The notes beneath the pieces are model-generated. The model did no database searches and was not told the DNA's origin. It saw nothing but the letters and a program-made list of their open reading frames with translations. From positions 1,302,001 through 1,366,000 of the forward strand of contig CBDCBG010000006.1 of the NCBI GenBank assembly GCA_965214325.1: a stretch of DNA of 64,000 nt, given 5' to 3'. Every line of letters starts with the position of its first letter. The first letter of the stretch is position 1. The position numbers and the translations under genes are program-made. This document shows positions 52,665 through 61,447 of this stretch, piece after piece. Origin of the DNA: JAJEFO01 sp965214325. Lineage in GTDB: Bacteria > Pseudomonadota > Alphaproteobacteria > Rhodobacterales > Rhodobacteraceae.

Positions 52665-53597
52665 TCAGACCTCGCCGCCCAGCAGTTCCCGAGCAATCCG
52701 CTCGACGATCGGACGGCCCTCGGCCGCCTTCATTCCGGGGCGAAGGCGCCGGTCGTAGAGCATGCGCAGCAACAGTTCATCCAGTGTTGTCAGGAAACCG
52801 AACTCCTCGTCGTCGTTGAAGATCGAGGGGCGGGCCCTGGGACTGTCGTTCGGCAGGCCAAGCCCCTGGGCAAGTTCCTCGTGGTAGCAGGACTGCCGCA
52901 ACAGCACGGGATGCTCGGCCCGGACGATGGCGACCGCCTTGGCATAGGCGCCCTTCGCCTTGCCCTCGGCGGCATAGACCAGGCAGAGCGTCGGACGGCG
53001 AATGCCAAGCACCGTGTTGACGGTGGAGGCATCTATGCCCGGGTGAATCGCCCGCAGCACCGGACCCATCGCGCGTCGCTCGTCCTCGTTGACGACGAAG
53101 ACGTGGAAATTGGCCCTGCGCGAAGTCAGCATGATCGGAATGCCTGTCAAGGTCGACAACCGCCGCGCATAGTCCGCGATGAATTCCTGGTCGCGGATGC
53201 GCACGTCCCGAGGAACCGACATGCCGAAATGCACCTGCATGCGAATCGGCCCTTCCCAGCGATGCAGATGCGTTTCGGCTCGACGGGAAACGATTCGGTC
53301 TCCCACCCTGCTGAATTCCTCGAAGAAGGCGATTCGCAAGAAATTCTCGACAAGCTGGCGCCTCGTGAACGTCGCGTCCGGCCCTCCCCCGTCGACGCGC
53401 AGCAGCCCTCGCGCCAGGTAGCCTTGCTCGACGCGCCTGTAATGGCTTTGCAGTGCACGGCTTGATTCGGACGACGGCCGGTCACCGGGCGACAGGACGG
53501 CATCCGGCGAAACGGGCGAAGGCTTCGGCTGGCATGCGCAGAGGGCAAGCACGACGAGTCCCGCCGCAAGTGTCGATGTCAAGCGTCCGGTTGTCAT
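52665..53597 (-). CDS. DUF2927 lipoprotein
   Basis: 310 aa. The N-terminus has a lipoprotein-like signal (MTTGRLTSTLAAGLVVLALCACQ) with Cys at the end of a hydrophobic core. The DUF2927 domain follows (FTRRQLVENFLRIAFFEEFSR, WEGPIRMQVHFG, SRRANFHVFVVNEDERR). It contains CYHEELAQGLGLPNDSP, an HExxxG-like segment that could bind metal, and IFNDDEEFGFLTTLDELLLRMLYDRRL. The function of the family is unknown; it is common in Rhodobacteraceae. Likely anchored to the outer or inner membrane, facing the periplasm. Not in an obvious operon. Confidence 0.85.
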   Translation of the reverse strand: MTTGRLTSTLAAGLVVLALCACQPKPSPVSPDAVLSPGDRPSSESSRALQSHYRRVEQGYLARGLLRVDGGGPDATFTRRQLVENFLRIAFFEEFSRVGDRIVSRRAETHLHRWEGPIRMQVHFGMSVPRDVRIRDQEFIADYARRLSTLTGIPIMLTSRRANFHVFVVNEDERRAMGPVLRAIHPGIDASTVNTVLGIRRPTLCLVYAAEGKAKGAYAKAVAIVRAEHPVLLRQSCYHEELAQGLGLPNDSPRARPSIFNDDEEFGFLTTLDELLLRMLYDRRLRPGMKAAEGRPIVERIARELLGGEV

Positions 53598-53925
53598 GCC
53601 GACTGCGGTCCTCTCTCCATCTCAAGGAACCTGACACGATTCGCTGCGGCAGGAGCCCGTGCTGTTCTCGTCCGCCAACGCATCTTCAGGCAATCAAGGC
53701 TCGCCATGCTCCCGCAACAAGCCACCTTCGATCGCCCGCGTAGAATCTACCCCCGCCCGGTTCAAGTGCAATTTCGCCCCGGATGTCCGCGGAACGGCCG
53801 CCGAACACGGGCAGGTTCGCTTTCGGCATGAATCCAGGCCGAAGGCATGGCACTGACCCCGGGCACGCGGACGCGGCCGGGAGTGCCGGTCTTGCCCGCC
53901 GGCCCCTCCTGACAGCTTCCCGCAA
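53598..53925. other. Intergenic, no gene recognised
   Basis: About 330 bp between the LacI regulator's stop and the DUF2927 gene. It contains the latter's promoter and AGAGAGGA ribosome-binding region. I see no further coding sequence or clear terminator. Confidence 0.45.
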
Positions 53926-54960
53926 TCAGGCATCCCATCTGCGCAAGTTGCCGGCAACGGGAGCCAAGGACGACGACGCACGCATGACCTTGGTATCAAG
54001 GCGCTCCGGTGCGGGACGTATGCCATCCTCGACCCATTTCGCGAGCGCGGCCGCCGCCCTTTGTCCCATTTCGCGCGCCGGCAAGTGGACCGTTGTCAGC
54101 GCCGGAGTCGTGGCGGCCGAACTTGGCAGATCGTCAATGCCGACAACTGACACTTCGCCCGGCACCGAAATGCCAAGTGCCTGAAGCCCGAACAATGCAC
54201 CTTGGGCCAGCACATCGGACAAGGCAAGGACCGCGGTCGCCCTGCCAGGTCCGGCGAAGTCGCTCCTTGCCGCAATGGATGCAGCGAACACGTCGAGCGG
54301 CATCGCGCAGAACCTGAAATCCGACTGCGGGTCGTTCCTGAACGCCTTCAGGCGAGCCCGAGTCCGGTCGTTCCCGGCCGACGGCCCGTGATAGACAGAA
54401 ATGGACTTGTGGCCGTTATCGCGAAGAAGCCCAAGCGCGGAACGGGCCGCACTCTCGTTGTCGTAGCCTATGGTCGGAAGGTGATACGAGGGATCGAAAT
54501 ACGAGATCGCCACGACGGGCAATTCCCGTTTCTCGATCAATGCATCAAGAACCGGGCTGTGCGTGACTCCCGACACGATCAGCCCTTCGACACCGATGTC
54601 GACCAGCCCCCTGGCGCGCTTGGCTTCCCTGTCGGTATCGTCCTTCGTCGTCGCCACGACCAAGGACAGGCCGTATCCCGCAAGTTCCTCTTCAAGCGCA
54701 TCAAGAAAGCGCGAGAATATCGCGTTGTCTAGCGTCGGCACCAATGCGCCAACCACGTGCGTGCGGCCCGAGTTGATCGCGCGCGCTGCAGCGCTCGGCA
54801 CGAAATGCAGCGCGTCAATCGCGGCCTGAACCCTGGCACGCGTGCCTTCCGAAACCACCGCGCTGCCATTCAGGACCCGGGACACCGTGGCCGTGGAAAC
54901 CCCGGCCTCCTGCGCCACGTCTCGCAGCGTAGCCCTTCTCCTTTCCGTAACACCCGCCAT
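53926..54960 (-). CDS. LacI-family transcriptional regulator
   Basis: 344 aa from the ATG at 54960; a GTG at 54999 would lie inside the promoter. The N-terminal helix-turn-helix and hinge read TLRDVAQEAGVSTATVSRVLNGSAVVSEGTRARV and LHFVPSAAARAINSGRTHVVG. The periplasmic-binding-protein-like core follows (NAIFSRFLDALEEELAGYGL, LALSDVLAQGALFGLQALG, VSVVGIDDLP). It is divergent from the GcvT-fusion/ABC operon, and a perfect LacI-type operator lies in the 105-bp spacer. It probably represses that operon until its inducer is bound. Confidence 0.93.
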   Translation of the reverse strand: MAGVTERRRATLRDVAQEAGVSTATVSRVLNGSAVVSEGTRARVQAAIDALHFVPSAAARAINSGRTHVVGALVPTLDNAIFSRFLDALEEELAGYGLSLVVATTKDDTDREAKRARGLVDIGVEGLIVSGVTHSPVLDALIEKRELPVVAISYFDPSYHLPTIGYDNESAARSALGLLRDNGHKSISVYHGPSAGNDRTRARLKAFRNDPQSDFRFCAMPLDVFAASIAARSDFAGPGRATAVLALSDVLAQGALFGLQALGISVPGEVSVVGIDDLPSSAATTPALTTVHLPAREMGQRAAAALAKWVEDGIRPAPERLDTKVMRASSSLAPVAGNLRRWDA

Positions 54961-55000
54961 TTCGATGACCCAAAGCCCGCTCCGGGCTGTCACTTTCACT

Positions 55001-55036
55001 TTGACATTGACAGGTCTAACCGATCACATGCAAAAT
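55001..55036 (+). promoter_or_regulatory. Predicted sigma-70-type promoter of the DUF1989-GcvT operon
   Basis: Two back-to-back TTGACA hexamers (55001-55006, 55007-55012). The second is followed after 18 bp by CAAAAT at 55031-55036 (4 of 6 matches to TATAAT). The LacI operator begins at its downstream edge. Confidence 0.45.
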
Positions 55037-55049
55037 GTAACCGGTTTCA
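55036..55049 (+). promoter_or_regulatory. LacI-family operator
   Basis: TGTAACCGGTTTCA matches the LacI-family TGnAAnCGnTTnCA pattern at every fixed position. It ends 16 bp before the ATG at 55066 and overlaps the predicted -10/start-site region, so bound repressor would block transcription. Confidence 0.7.
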
Positions 55050-55065
55050 TTCCTTTCGGGGGACA

Positions 55066-57378
55066 ATGCTGGATCAGCAAGTTCTGCAACGCTTCTCGAA
55101 CGTGGAGCAAGAAGTGCCGGGCAGGCGCTTTCCCGGATTCCGTTCCCTGTCCGACGGCACGGAGTTCACGGTCGAGCCGCGTTCAGTTCGGAAATTGAAC
55201 CTCGAGAGCGGCGACCTCCTTGCGATCGGCGGCAATGGCACAGTGGCCGTCGCCGCATTTGACGAAAGCGGCGACCCCAGGCCGTCGCATCTCGGCTTGC
55301 AGGATCCGGTCGAGATCGGCGCGGAGAGTTTCCATGCGCCGCCCCTTCTTGGATGGATCGAGGCGAACGGAGGCGCCGCCGACGGAACGATTCAGGCCGT
55401 GCTTCTCGAGAGTTGCGGAGAACCGGCGATCCTCAAGGCAAGGGACTCCGTAACGGTCTGGCTGATCAGGCCCACCGGGCGGGAGGACCTGATTTCCGGC
55501 GTCGCGCAAGGCGTGGTCAGCGCAACCCTGCGGCCGGCCAGCGGGCGAACGGTGCTGCCCGACCCGCTTGGCAAGGTGCGGGAGGAGTTCACGGTCCCGC
55601 GCGGGTCAGCGAAAGCCTACGAGATCAAAAGGGGTGAATTCGTCCAGGTCATCGACCTGGAAGGACAGCAATGCTCGGACTTCCAGGCCATTCGCATGCG
55701 CGGCCTTGACCATGACGAGGAACTCGCGATCGACAGCACTGCAACGCGCAGCATGGTAAGGCGCGCGTTTCCCGGTCCCGGCCTCTTCGACAAGTTCTAC
55801 GATGCGTCGCTTGCTCCCCTTCTCCAGGTGGTCCAGGACAGCTGCGGTCGCCACGACACGTTCGGCATGGCCTGCACGGCGCGCGGCTACGAGGAGCGAG
55901 GCTTTCCGGGTCACGTGAACTGCTCGGACAACATGTCCCTGGCATTTGCGCCCTTCGGCGTCGCTCCCCGGGTTGCGTGGCCCGCCGTGAACTTCTTCTG
56001 GAACACCTGGATCGATCCGCAACACCAGATCCAGACCGAAGAGTCGCATTCGCGCGCAGGGGATTTCGTCGTGATGAAGGCGCTGGACGACCTTGTCTGC
56101 ACCTCTACCGCCTGCCCCGATGACATTGACCCCATCAACGGATGGAACCCGACGGACATTCATGTGCGCATCTACGAGGCCGCCAACGTGATTCAGCGCG
56201 CTGTCGCTTACCGGCCCAGGGAAGACGGTCCAATGACCATGAGCCGGACCTCCGCCTTTCACCCGCGGCTCGAGCCCATGACCAAGGCCTTTGCGCCAGC
56301 TCGTGACCTGTGGTCCCCGGTCTCGTTCCCCGCCCACGGAACGCTTGGGGAGTACTGGGCATGCAGAACCGCCGTCACCGTTCAGGACATGAGCGGACTC
56401 AGGAAATTCGACGTCATCGGGCCGGATGCCGAGCGCCTTCTTCAGCACGCAATGACCCGCGACGTCGCAAGGCTCGCCGCCTGGCGCGGAACCTACTCGC
56501 TCATGTGCGACGAGACCGGCCAGGTGATCGACGACGGGACTCTTTTTCGCATGGCGCCGCAGTTGTTCCGCTGGTGCTGCGGCTCGGAGGAGAGCGGACG
56601 CTGGCTGGCCCGGCTCGCCAGGGAAGGCGGATGGCAGGTACGCATCCACGATCTTGGTGGCGCATTGCCGAATCTGGCAGTTCAAGGACCCAGGTCCCGG
56701 GATCTCCTGCGTGACATCGTGTTCACCCAGCCGCATTTGCCTTCGCTGGAGCAGATGAGGTGGTTCGGCGCAACGGTCGCCCGACTGCATGATCGCGGAG
56801 GCGCTCCCTTCTTCCTGACGCGCACCGGCTACACCGGCGAACTGGGCTACGAGATCTTTTGCGGCGCCTCGGACGCGATCGCCATTTGGGACGCATTGGC
56901 GGAGGCAGGCAGGGTCCACGGGCTCACGCCCATGGGGTCCGATGCGCTTGAAGTCATCCGCATCGAAGCGGGCCTCGCCGCTCCGGGATCAGAGTTTGCG
57001 CCCGGCGTCGACGCGCTGGAAGCCGGACTTGGACTTGCCGTCGACATGAGCAAGCCGAGTTTCGTGGGCCGTGCGGCGCTCGAGCGAAACGCCGCGTCGC
57101 AACGACGGGTCCTGAAAGGCCTCCTCTTCGAATGCGACGACGTCCCCGCGCAAGGGACACCGGTATACGAAGGCGAACGGCAGGTGGGGATTGTCACCTC
57201 CGCCACGAGGTCGCCGACGTTCGAACGCGCCATTGCCCTCGCACGTCTTTCGGTCGAACATGCCACTGACAACACCGTGCTGGAGGCAGGTCAGCTCGAC
57301 GGTCGCATGAAGAGACTCGCGGGCAAGGTGGCTTCAGTTCCCTTCGTGGATCCGAAACGCGAGAGGGCACGGGCATGA
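55066..57378 (+). CDS. DUF1989-GcvT fusion protein (aminomethyltransferase-type)
   Basis: 770 aa with three parts. Residues 1-170 are an N-terminal domain whose segment EFTVEPRSVRKLNLESGDLL echoes the DUF1989 start. Residues 175-375 are DUF1989 (urea-carboxylase-associated family; EFTVPRGSAKAYEIKRG, LEGQQCSDFQA, STACPDDIDPINGWNPTD). Residues 395-770 are a GcvT/DmdA-type folate-binding domain (GYTGELGYEIF, SDALEVIRIEAGL, FVGRAALE). The GcvT part transfers a one-carbon unit to tetrahydrofolate. Operon with a betaine-type ABC importer (ATGA overlap) and control by LacI suggest demethylation of an imported amine or sulfonium. Start at 55066 follows a G-rich ribosome-binding region. Confidence 0.88.
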   Translation: MLDQQVLQRFSNVEQEVPGRRFPGFRSLSDGTEFTVEPRSVRKLNLESGDLLAIGGNGTVAVAAFDESGDPRPSHLGLQDPVEIGAESFHAPPLLGWIEANGGAADGTIQAVLLESCGEPAILKARDSVTVWLIRPTGREDLISGVAQGVVSATLRPASGRTVLPDPLGKVREEFTVPRGSAKAYEIKRGEFVQVIDLEGQQCSDFQAIRMRGLDHDEELAIDSTATRSMVRRAFPGPGLFDKFYDASLAPLLQVVQDSCGRHDTFGMACTARGYEERGFPGHVNCSDNMSLAFAPFGVAPRVAWPAVNFFWNTWIDPQHQIQTEESHSRAGDFVVMKALDDLVCTSTACPDDIDPINGWNPTDIHVRIYEAANVIQRAVAYRPREDGPMTMSRTSAFHPRLEPMTKAFAPARDLWSPVSFPAHGTLGEYWACRTAVTVQDMSGLRKFDVIGPDAERLLQHAMTRDVARLAAWRGTYSLMCDETGQVIDDGTLFRMAPQLFRWCCGSEESGRWLARLAREGGWQVRIHDLGGALPNLAVQGPRSRDLLRDIVFTQPHLPSLEQMRWFGATVARLHDRGGAPFFLTRTGYTGELGYEIFCGASDAIAIWDALAEAGRVHGLTPMGSDALEVIRIEAGLAAPGSEFAPGVDALEAGLGLAVDMSKPSFVGRAALERNAASQRRVLKGLLFECDDVPAQGTPVYEGERQVGIVTSATRSPTFERAIALARLSVEHATDNTVLEAGQLDGRMKRLAGKVASVPFVDPKRERARA

Positions 57379-58424
57379 GCGTTGTCGAGGTCGACGGCGT
57401 TTGGAAGGTCTTCGGCGACAAGGCGGCCGAAGCCATCGCCGCAATCGGCAGTGAAGGGCTTGGAAAGGCCGAGGTGCTGGATCGATTTGGCGCGATCATA
57501 GGCGTGAAGGACGCGTCGTTCACGGTCGAGGAAGGCGAGATATTCTGCCTGATGGGTCTTTCGGGCTCGGGAAAGTCGACATTGGTTCGCCACATCAATC
57601 GACTGATCGAGCCAACCGCCGGCACGATCCGCATCCTTGGCGAGGACATAGGAGCGATGACGCCCGAGGTCCTGCGCGCCCTGCGTGCGGAAAAGATCGG
57701 GATGGTCTTTCAGAACATGGCACTGCTCCCGCACCGTTCGGTCAGGGACAACATCGGTTTCGCGCTCGAACTCCGAGGCAAGGACGCCTACCACTGCGCT
57801 CAGCTTGCCGACCGCGCCATCGAGACCGTGTCCTTGCACGGGTACGGGGACCGGCTGCCCTCGGAGCTTTCCGGCGGCATGCAGCAACGCGTTGGATTGG
57901 CGCGGGCACTCGCCGCGGATCCCGAAATCCTCTTGATGGATGAACCGTTCTCCGCACTCGATCCGCTCATTCGCCGGAACTTGCAGGACGAATTCCTGAG
58001 CCTCAGCCAGAATCTCAGGAAGACCACGATCTTCATCACCCACGATCTGGACGAAGCGATCCGGATGGGCGACAGGATTGGCATAATGAACGACGGCGAA
58101 ATCGTTCAGATCGGCACAGCCGAAGACATCGTCACGGCGCCCGCAGACGACTACGTGGCGGATTTCGTGGCCGGAATTTCCCGGCTGAAACTTGTTTCCG
58201 CTTCAAAGATCATGGTTGCCGTCGAAAATCACGTCGCGCGGCACGGACCCATTGACGACACTCGCAACTACCCGACAGCACGACCCGAAGACGACCTCGA
58301 CACTCTCGTGGAACGTTCCACCGGCACCGAGCTTCCCGTACTGATCCTGCACGATGGCAATGCCGTGGGGATAGTCACCAAGGACACGCTCCTCCACGGT
58401 CTGCAGGGAACTGCAGGCCCATGA
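57375..58424 (+). CDS. Betaine-type ABC transporter ATP-binding protein
   Basis: 349 aa ProV/OpuAA-like ATPase. Walker A is GLSGSGKSTLVRH, the signature is LSGGMQQRVG and Walker B is EILLMDEPFSALDPLIRRNLQDE. A helical insert precedes Walker A (IGSEGLGKAEVLDRFGAI). The C-terminal tail (PEDDLDTLVERSTGTELPVLI and GNAVGIVTKDTLLHGL) is a partial CBS module that in relatives senses ionic strength. It overlaps both neighbours by ATGA, indicating strict co-translation with the GcvT fusion and the permease. Confidence 0.93.
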   Translation: MSVVEVDGVWKVFGDKAAEAIAAIGSEGLGKAEVLDRFGAIIGVKDASFTVEEGEIFCLMGLSGSGKSTLVRHINRLIEPTAGTIRILGEDIGAMTPEVLRALRAEKIGMVFQNMALLPHRSVRDNIGFALELRGKDAYHCAQLADRAIETVSLHGYGDRLPSELSGGMQQRVGLARALAADPEILLMDEPFSALDPLIRRNLQDEFLSLSQNLRKTTIFITHDLDEAIRMGDRIGIMNDGEIVQIGTAEDIVTAPADDYVADFVAGISRLKLVSASKIMVAVENHVARHGPIDDTRNYPTARPEDDLDTLVERSTGTELPVLILHDGNAVGIVTKDTLLHGLQGTAGP

Positions 58425-60247
58425 ACACGACTGCCGCATTGAGCGGGGCGGAACCGCGCGTGGTCGAGAGCCGGGACGTCTCGGTAACGGCATTCGCGGA
58501 CCGGAACGCGGCCTACTACGGTTCGGTCTTCGAGCGCATTCAGAAAGGCGAACTGCCGTCCTGGCACATGAATCCCGCGGGGCTTCTGATTCCATGGGTC
58601 TGGAGCGCTTGGCGCGGGCTATGGCTGATGTTCTGGGTCTCGCTCGCGCTTGACATGGTTGGGCTCGTCTGCCTGATGCAGAACTTCAAGTATGGACCGC
58701 TGCTTGCCGATGCCCGGCTCGACCCTTCCGCCAACGCCATTCTGATCGAACGCTACACGCGCTGGATTGGCGTCTACAACAATGTCGGCATTGCCGTGCT
58801 CATTCTGGGTCGCCTGCTCGTCGGGCACCAGGCCAACAGTTGGTATTTCAGGCAGTATTCCAAGTGGCGGATCGACGGACGCACCGCCCATGGCATCGCG
58901 GCGCGCCGTGTGTTGATCGCCGCGTTGATCCTGGTGCTCGCAGCGCCCATCACTCTCTATCGGTCAACGCAACAGAGAATCGACGAGCGCGCCTGCTTCA
59001 ACCAGGTGCGTGCGATCGATGGCACCCAACGATTGCAGTCCCGCTACGGCGTGGTCGAGACTTCAGACCTGACGCTCGCGATTGTCGGGCGCCGGGACAG
59101 CCTTGCCGCCGAAAAGGCGACCCTGGAAGCGAACGCATCCCTGACCGACGACCAAAGGGCCCGCCTGGGCGCAATCCGGCAGGAAGAGCGCCAGGTGAAG
59201 CGCGAGATCGACATGGTCGAAGACTTCGGGGCCGTCTCGACCAGGGACCGCTTGGACTGCCTCTTCATCGACGACTTCCCGACACTTGCGCGCATCGACC
59301 CGCCAGCGGACGTTACCTACAGACGAGTGCCGGACGAGGATGCCATTGCGGAAGGACGGCGCGGCGCCACAAGGGTCATCAAGCAGGTCAAGGATCCGGT
59401 GGAGGGCCGGACGGTCAACATCTTCACCTACACGGCGGAATCGATCGACATCGGCATCAACTTCCTGCGCGCCCGGTATGCCGGGATCTTCGACGCGCTC
59501 ACCAATGCGCTCCGGCAGTCGCTGATTCGCGTGGAAGTGGCGTTCATGCTGACTCCCTGGCCTGTCCTGGTCGGCCTTGCGATGATTCTGGCCTGGGCCT
59601 ATTGCGGCACGGGCACCGTCGTGTTTGTCGGCGCTTCCCTGACATTTCTGGCCGTCTTCGAACTCTGGCAGATCGCAATGCAGACAATGGCGCTCGTGGT
59701 GGTGGCGACGGCGATATGCATTTTCGTCGGCTTGCCCGTCGGCATCTGGATGGCGAAGAACCGGGTCGCGAACTGGATCACCGAACCGATTCTCGACGTG
59801 ATGCAGACAATCCCCTCGCTCTCCTACCTCGTCCCCGCCGTGGCCTTCTTTGGTATCTCGCAGCCCCCCGCCGTGCTGGCAACCGTGGTCTTCGCCATAC
59901 CGCCCATGGTGAAACTGACCGCCCTTGGTATCAGGCAGGTTCCGCAAAGCACGAAGGAGGCGGCCCTCGCCTTCGGTGCATCCGAACGGCAGCTGCTGAC
60001 AAAGGTCGAGCTTCCCATGGCCGTGCCATCAATCATGGCGGGCCTGAACCAGACAATCATGCTGGCACTCTCCATGGCAACAATCTCGGCCTTTATCGGC
60101 GCGGAAGGCCTTGGCGCGATCGTGACTGCCGCGCTGGGCGATGCCCAGGCCGGAAAGGGCCTGCTCGCAGGCATCGCCATCGCGCTCGTGGCCATGGTGA
60201 TCGACAGAATTCTCAAGGGGATCCGTAGTTCGCTGAGCCGGATCTGA
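58421..60247 (+). CDS. Betaine-type ABC permease with unusual N-terminal extension
   Basis: 608 aa. The C-terminal 230 residues are a ProW-like permease (DVMQTIPSLSYLVPAVAFFG, PQSTKEAALAFGASERQLLTKVELP). Ahead of it lie 370 extra residues. First is a DUF2628-like cytoplasmic start (AFADRNAAYYGSVFERIQKG) with helices at about 55-85, 118-135 and 164-180. Then comes a 150-aa hydrophilic, probably extracytoplasmic loop (185-340) with a helical, coiled-coil-like stretch (225-265) and Cys192/Cys280. Such an architecture could add gating or ligand-binding function. Start overlaps the ATPase stop (ATGA). Confidence 0.9.
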   Translation: MNTTAALSGAEPRVVESRDVSVTAFADRNAAYYGSVFERIQKGELPSWHMNPAGLLIPWVWSAWRGLWLMFWVSLALDMVGLVCLMQNFKYGPLLADARLDPSANAILIERYTRWIGVYNNVGIAVLILGRLLVGHQANSWYFRQYSKWRIDGRTAHGIAARRVLIAALILVLAAPITLYRSTQQRIDERACFNQVRAIDGTQRLQSRYGVVETSDLTLAIVGRRDSLAAEKATLEANASLTDDQRARLGAIRQEERQVKREIDMVEDFGAVSTRDRLDCLFIDDFPTLARIDPPADVTYRRVPDEDAIAEGRRGATRVIKQVKDPVEGRTVNIFTYTAESIDIGINFLRARYAGIFDALTNALRQSLIRVEVAFMLTPWPVLVGLAMILAWAYCGTGTVVFVGASLTFLAVFELWQIAMQTMALVVVATAICIFVGLPVGIWMAKNRVANWITEPILDVMQTIPSLSYLVPAVAFFGISQPPAVLATVVFAIPPMVKLTALGIRQVPQSTKEAALAFGASERQLLTKVELPMAVPSIMAGLNQTIMLALSMATISAFIGAEGLGAIVTAALGDAQAGKGLLAGIAIALVAMVIDRILKGIRSSLSRI

Positions 60248-60285
60248 GAATGCGCAAGACTCAATCTCAAACAGGGAGAAATACC

Positions 60286-61239
60286 ATGAGACTTACACTG
60301 AATGCGACGGCGATGGGTGCCGTGCTCCTTGCCGCGACCGGTGCCGGTGCGCAGGAAACCGTCAAGCTCTCGGACCTGAACTGGAACGGTGCCCGCGCGG
60401 TCGGCCACGTCCTGAAAGCCATCATCACCGGTCCGATGGGAAGTGAGGCGGAAATCATCGAGGGCATGAACCAGCAGTCGGTCATCTATGCCGGCATGGA
60501 CAAGGGGGACGGCTCAATCGACGTCCACACCGACATGTGGATGCCCAACTGGCAGTCTGCCTGGGACGAGTACATAGAAGGCAACGGCACGGTCGACCAC
60601 AACATGCCGTACAAGGGCACTTCAAACATCTACGTTCCCTTCTACATGGCCGACACGATCCGCTCGATCGAGGACCTCAAGAAGCCGGAAATCGCGGCCC
60701 TGTTCGACACGGACGGCAATGGCTTGGGCGAATACTGGGCCGGTGACGTGACCTGGGCCTCGACGAAGCGTTGGCAGATCAAGTTCAAGTCCTACGGCCT
60801 GGACAGCCTCTGGGAGCCGAACATCATCTCCGCGGACACGTTCAAGGCCGGGCTTGCGGCGGCATACGCCGCTTCCCAGCCGCAGCTGTTCTATGCCTGG
60901 ACCCCAGAGTCCATCCACGTGAAGTTTGATCTTGTGAAAGTCGAGGAACCGGCTCGCTTCGAAGGCTGCGAAGATGTCGATCTCGATGCCGAGAACTGGC
61001 TGGAGGTTTCGCACTTCGAGTGCGTCATCGCCGACAACGACGTCTATGTCGCATTCTCGAAGTCTCTCTGGGACCGCAACCCTGCGGTGGCAAGGATGCT
61101 CAAGAACGTGCAGTTCACCGGCGATGAAATCGGCCTGTGGATTCTCGAAATCTTTGAGAACAAGCGGGATCCGCAGGAAGTTGCGGAGGAATGGATAGCC
61201 GAAAACCAGGATATCGTGAGCGCCTGGATCAACGGCTGA
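60286..61239 (+). CDS. Glycine-betaine-type ABC substrate-binding protein
   Basis: 317 aa from the ATG at 60286, after AGGGAGAAATACC. Signal peptide MRLTLNATAMGAVLLAATGA with cleavage near GAQ. OpuAC-type core: KLSDLNWNGARAVGHVLKAI, SIDVHTDMWMPNWQSAWDEYI, LFYAWTPESIHVKFDLVKVEEP and NVQFTGDEIGLWILEIFE. Multiple Trp and Tyr residues could form an aromatic cage for a quaternary ammonium or sulfonium group. Third transporter component, 38 bp after the permease. It is only loosely similar to the binding protein at 45283, so ligands probably differ. Confidence 0.9.
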   Translation: MRLTLNATAMGAVLLAATGAGAQETVKLSDLNWNGARAVGHVLKAIITGPMGSEAEIIEGMNQQSVIYAGMDKGDGSIDVHTDMWMPNWQSAWDEYIEGNGTVDHNMPYKGTSNIYVPFYMADTIRSIEDLKKPEIAALFDTDGNGLGEYWAGDVTWASTKRWQIKFKSYGLDSLWEPNIISADTFKAGLAAAYAASQPQLFYAWTPESIHVKFDLVKVEEPARFEGCEDVDLDAENWLEVSHFECVIADNDVYVAFSKSLWDRNPAVARMLKNVQFTGDEIGLWILEIFENKRDPQEVAEEWIAENQDIVSAWING

Positions 61240-61260
61240 CCCGGCTTCAAGTGCCAGATC

Positions 61261-61292
61261 GGGTCACGTGCCATGCCCCGGGCGCGTGACCC
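61261..61292 (+). terminator. Hairpin between convergent genes
   Basis: GGGTCACG (61261-61268) pairs with CGTGACCC (61285-61292), an 8-bp perfect stem around a 16-base GC-rich loop, followed by ATTCCTTT. It lies 21 bp after the binding-protein stop and probably ends the ABC operon. Confidence 0.5.
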
Positions 61293-61447
61293 ATTCCTTT
61301 CAGTGGACCTTCCCCCGTTGACCGAAGCCGTGCGCGCGCCCGCAACGGCATCGTGCAGCGCCGGATTCCAGGCCGGCGACCACGTCCGACGCCGACGGAG
61401 TCCGGAAGCGTGGCTTTGCCGGAAATGGCTCCGGCCAGGGGTCGCCG

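Noticed and set aside
53453..54184. Small plus-strand ORFs between the LacI regulator and the DUF2927 gene
   Set aside because: No ribosome-binding sites, compositionally biased, and partly antisense to the real genes.
54843..54999. Longer LacI N-terminus from the GTG at 54999
   Set aside because: It would place the start inside the TTGACA promoter and add 13 residues not typical of LacI proteins. The ATG at 54960 gives the standard spacing to the helix-turn-helix.
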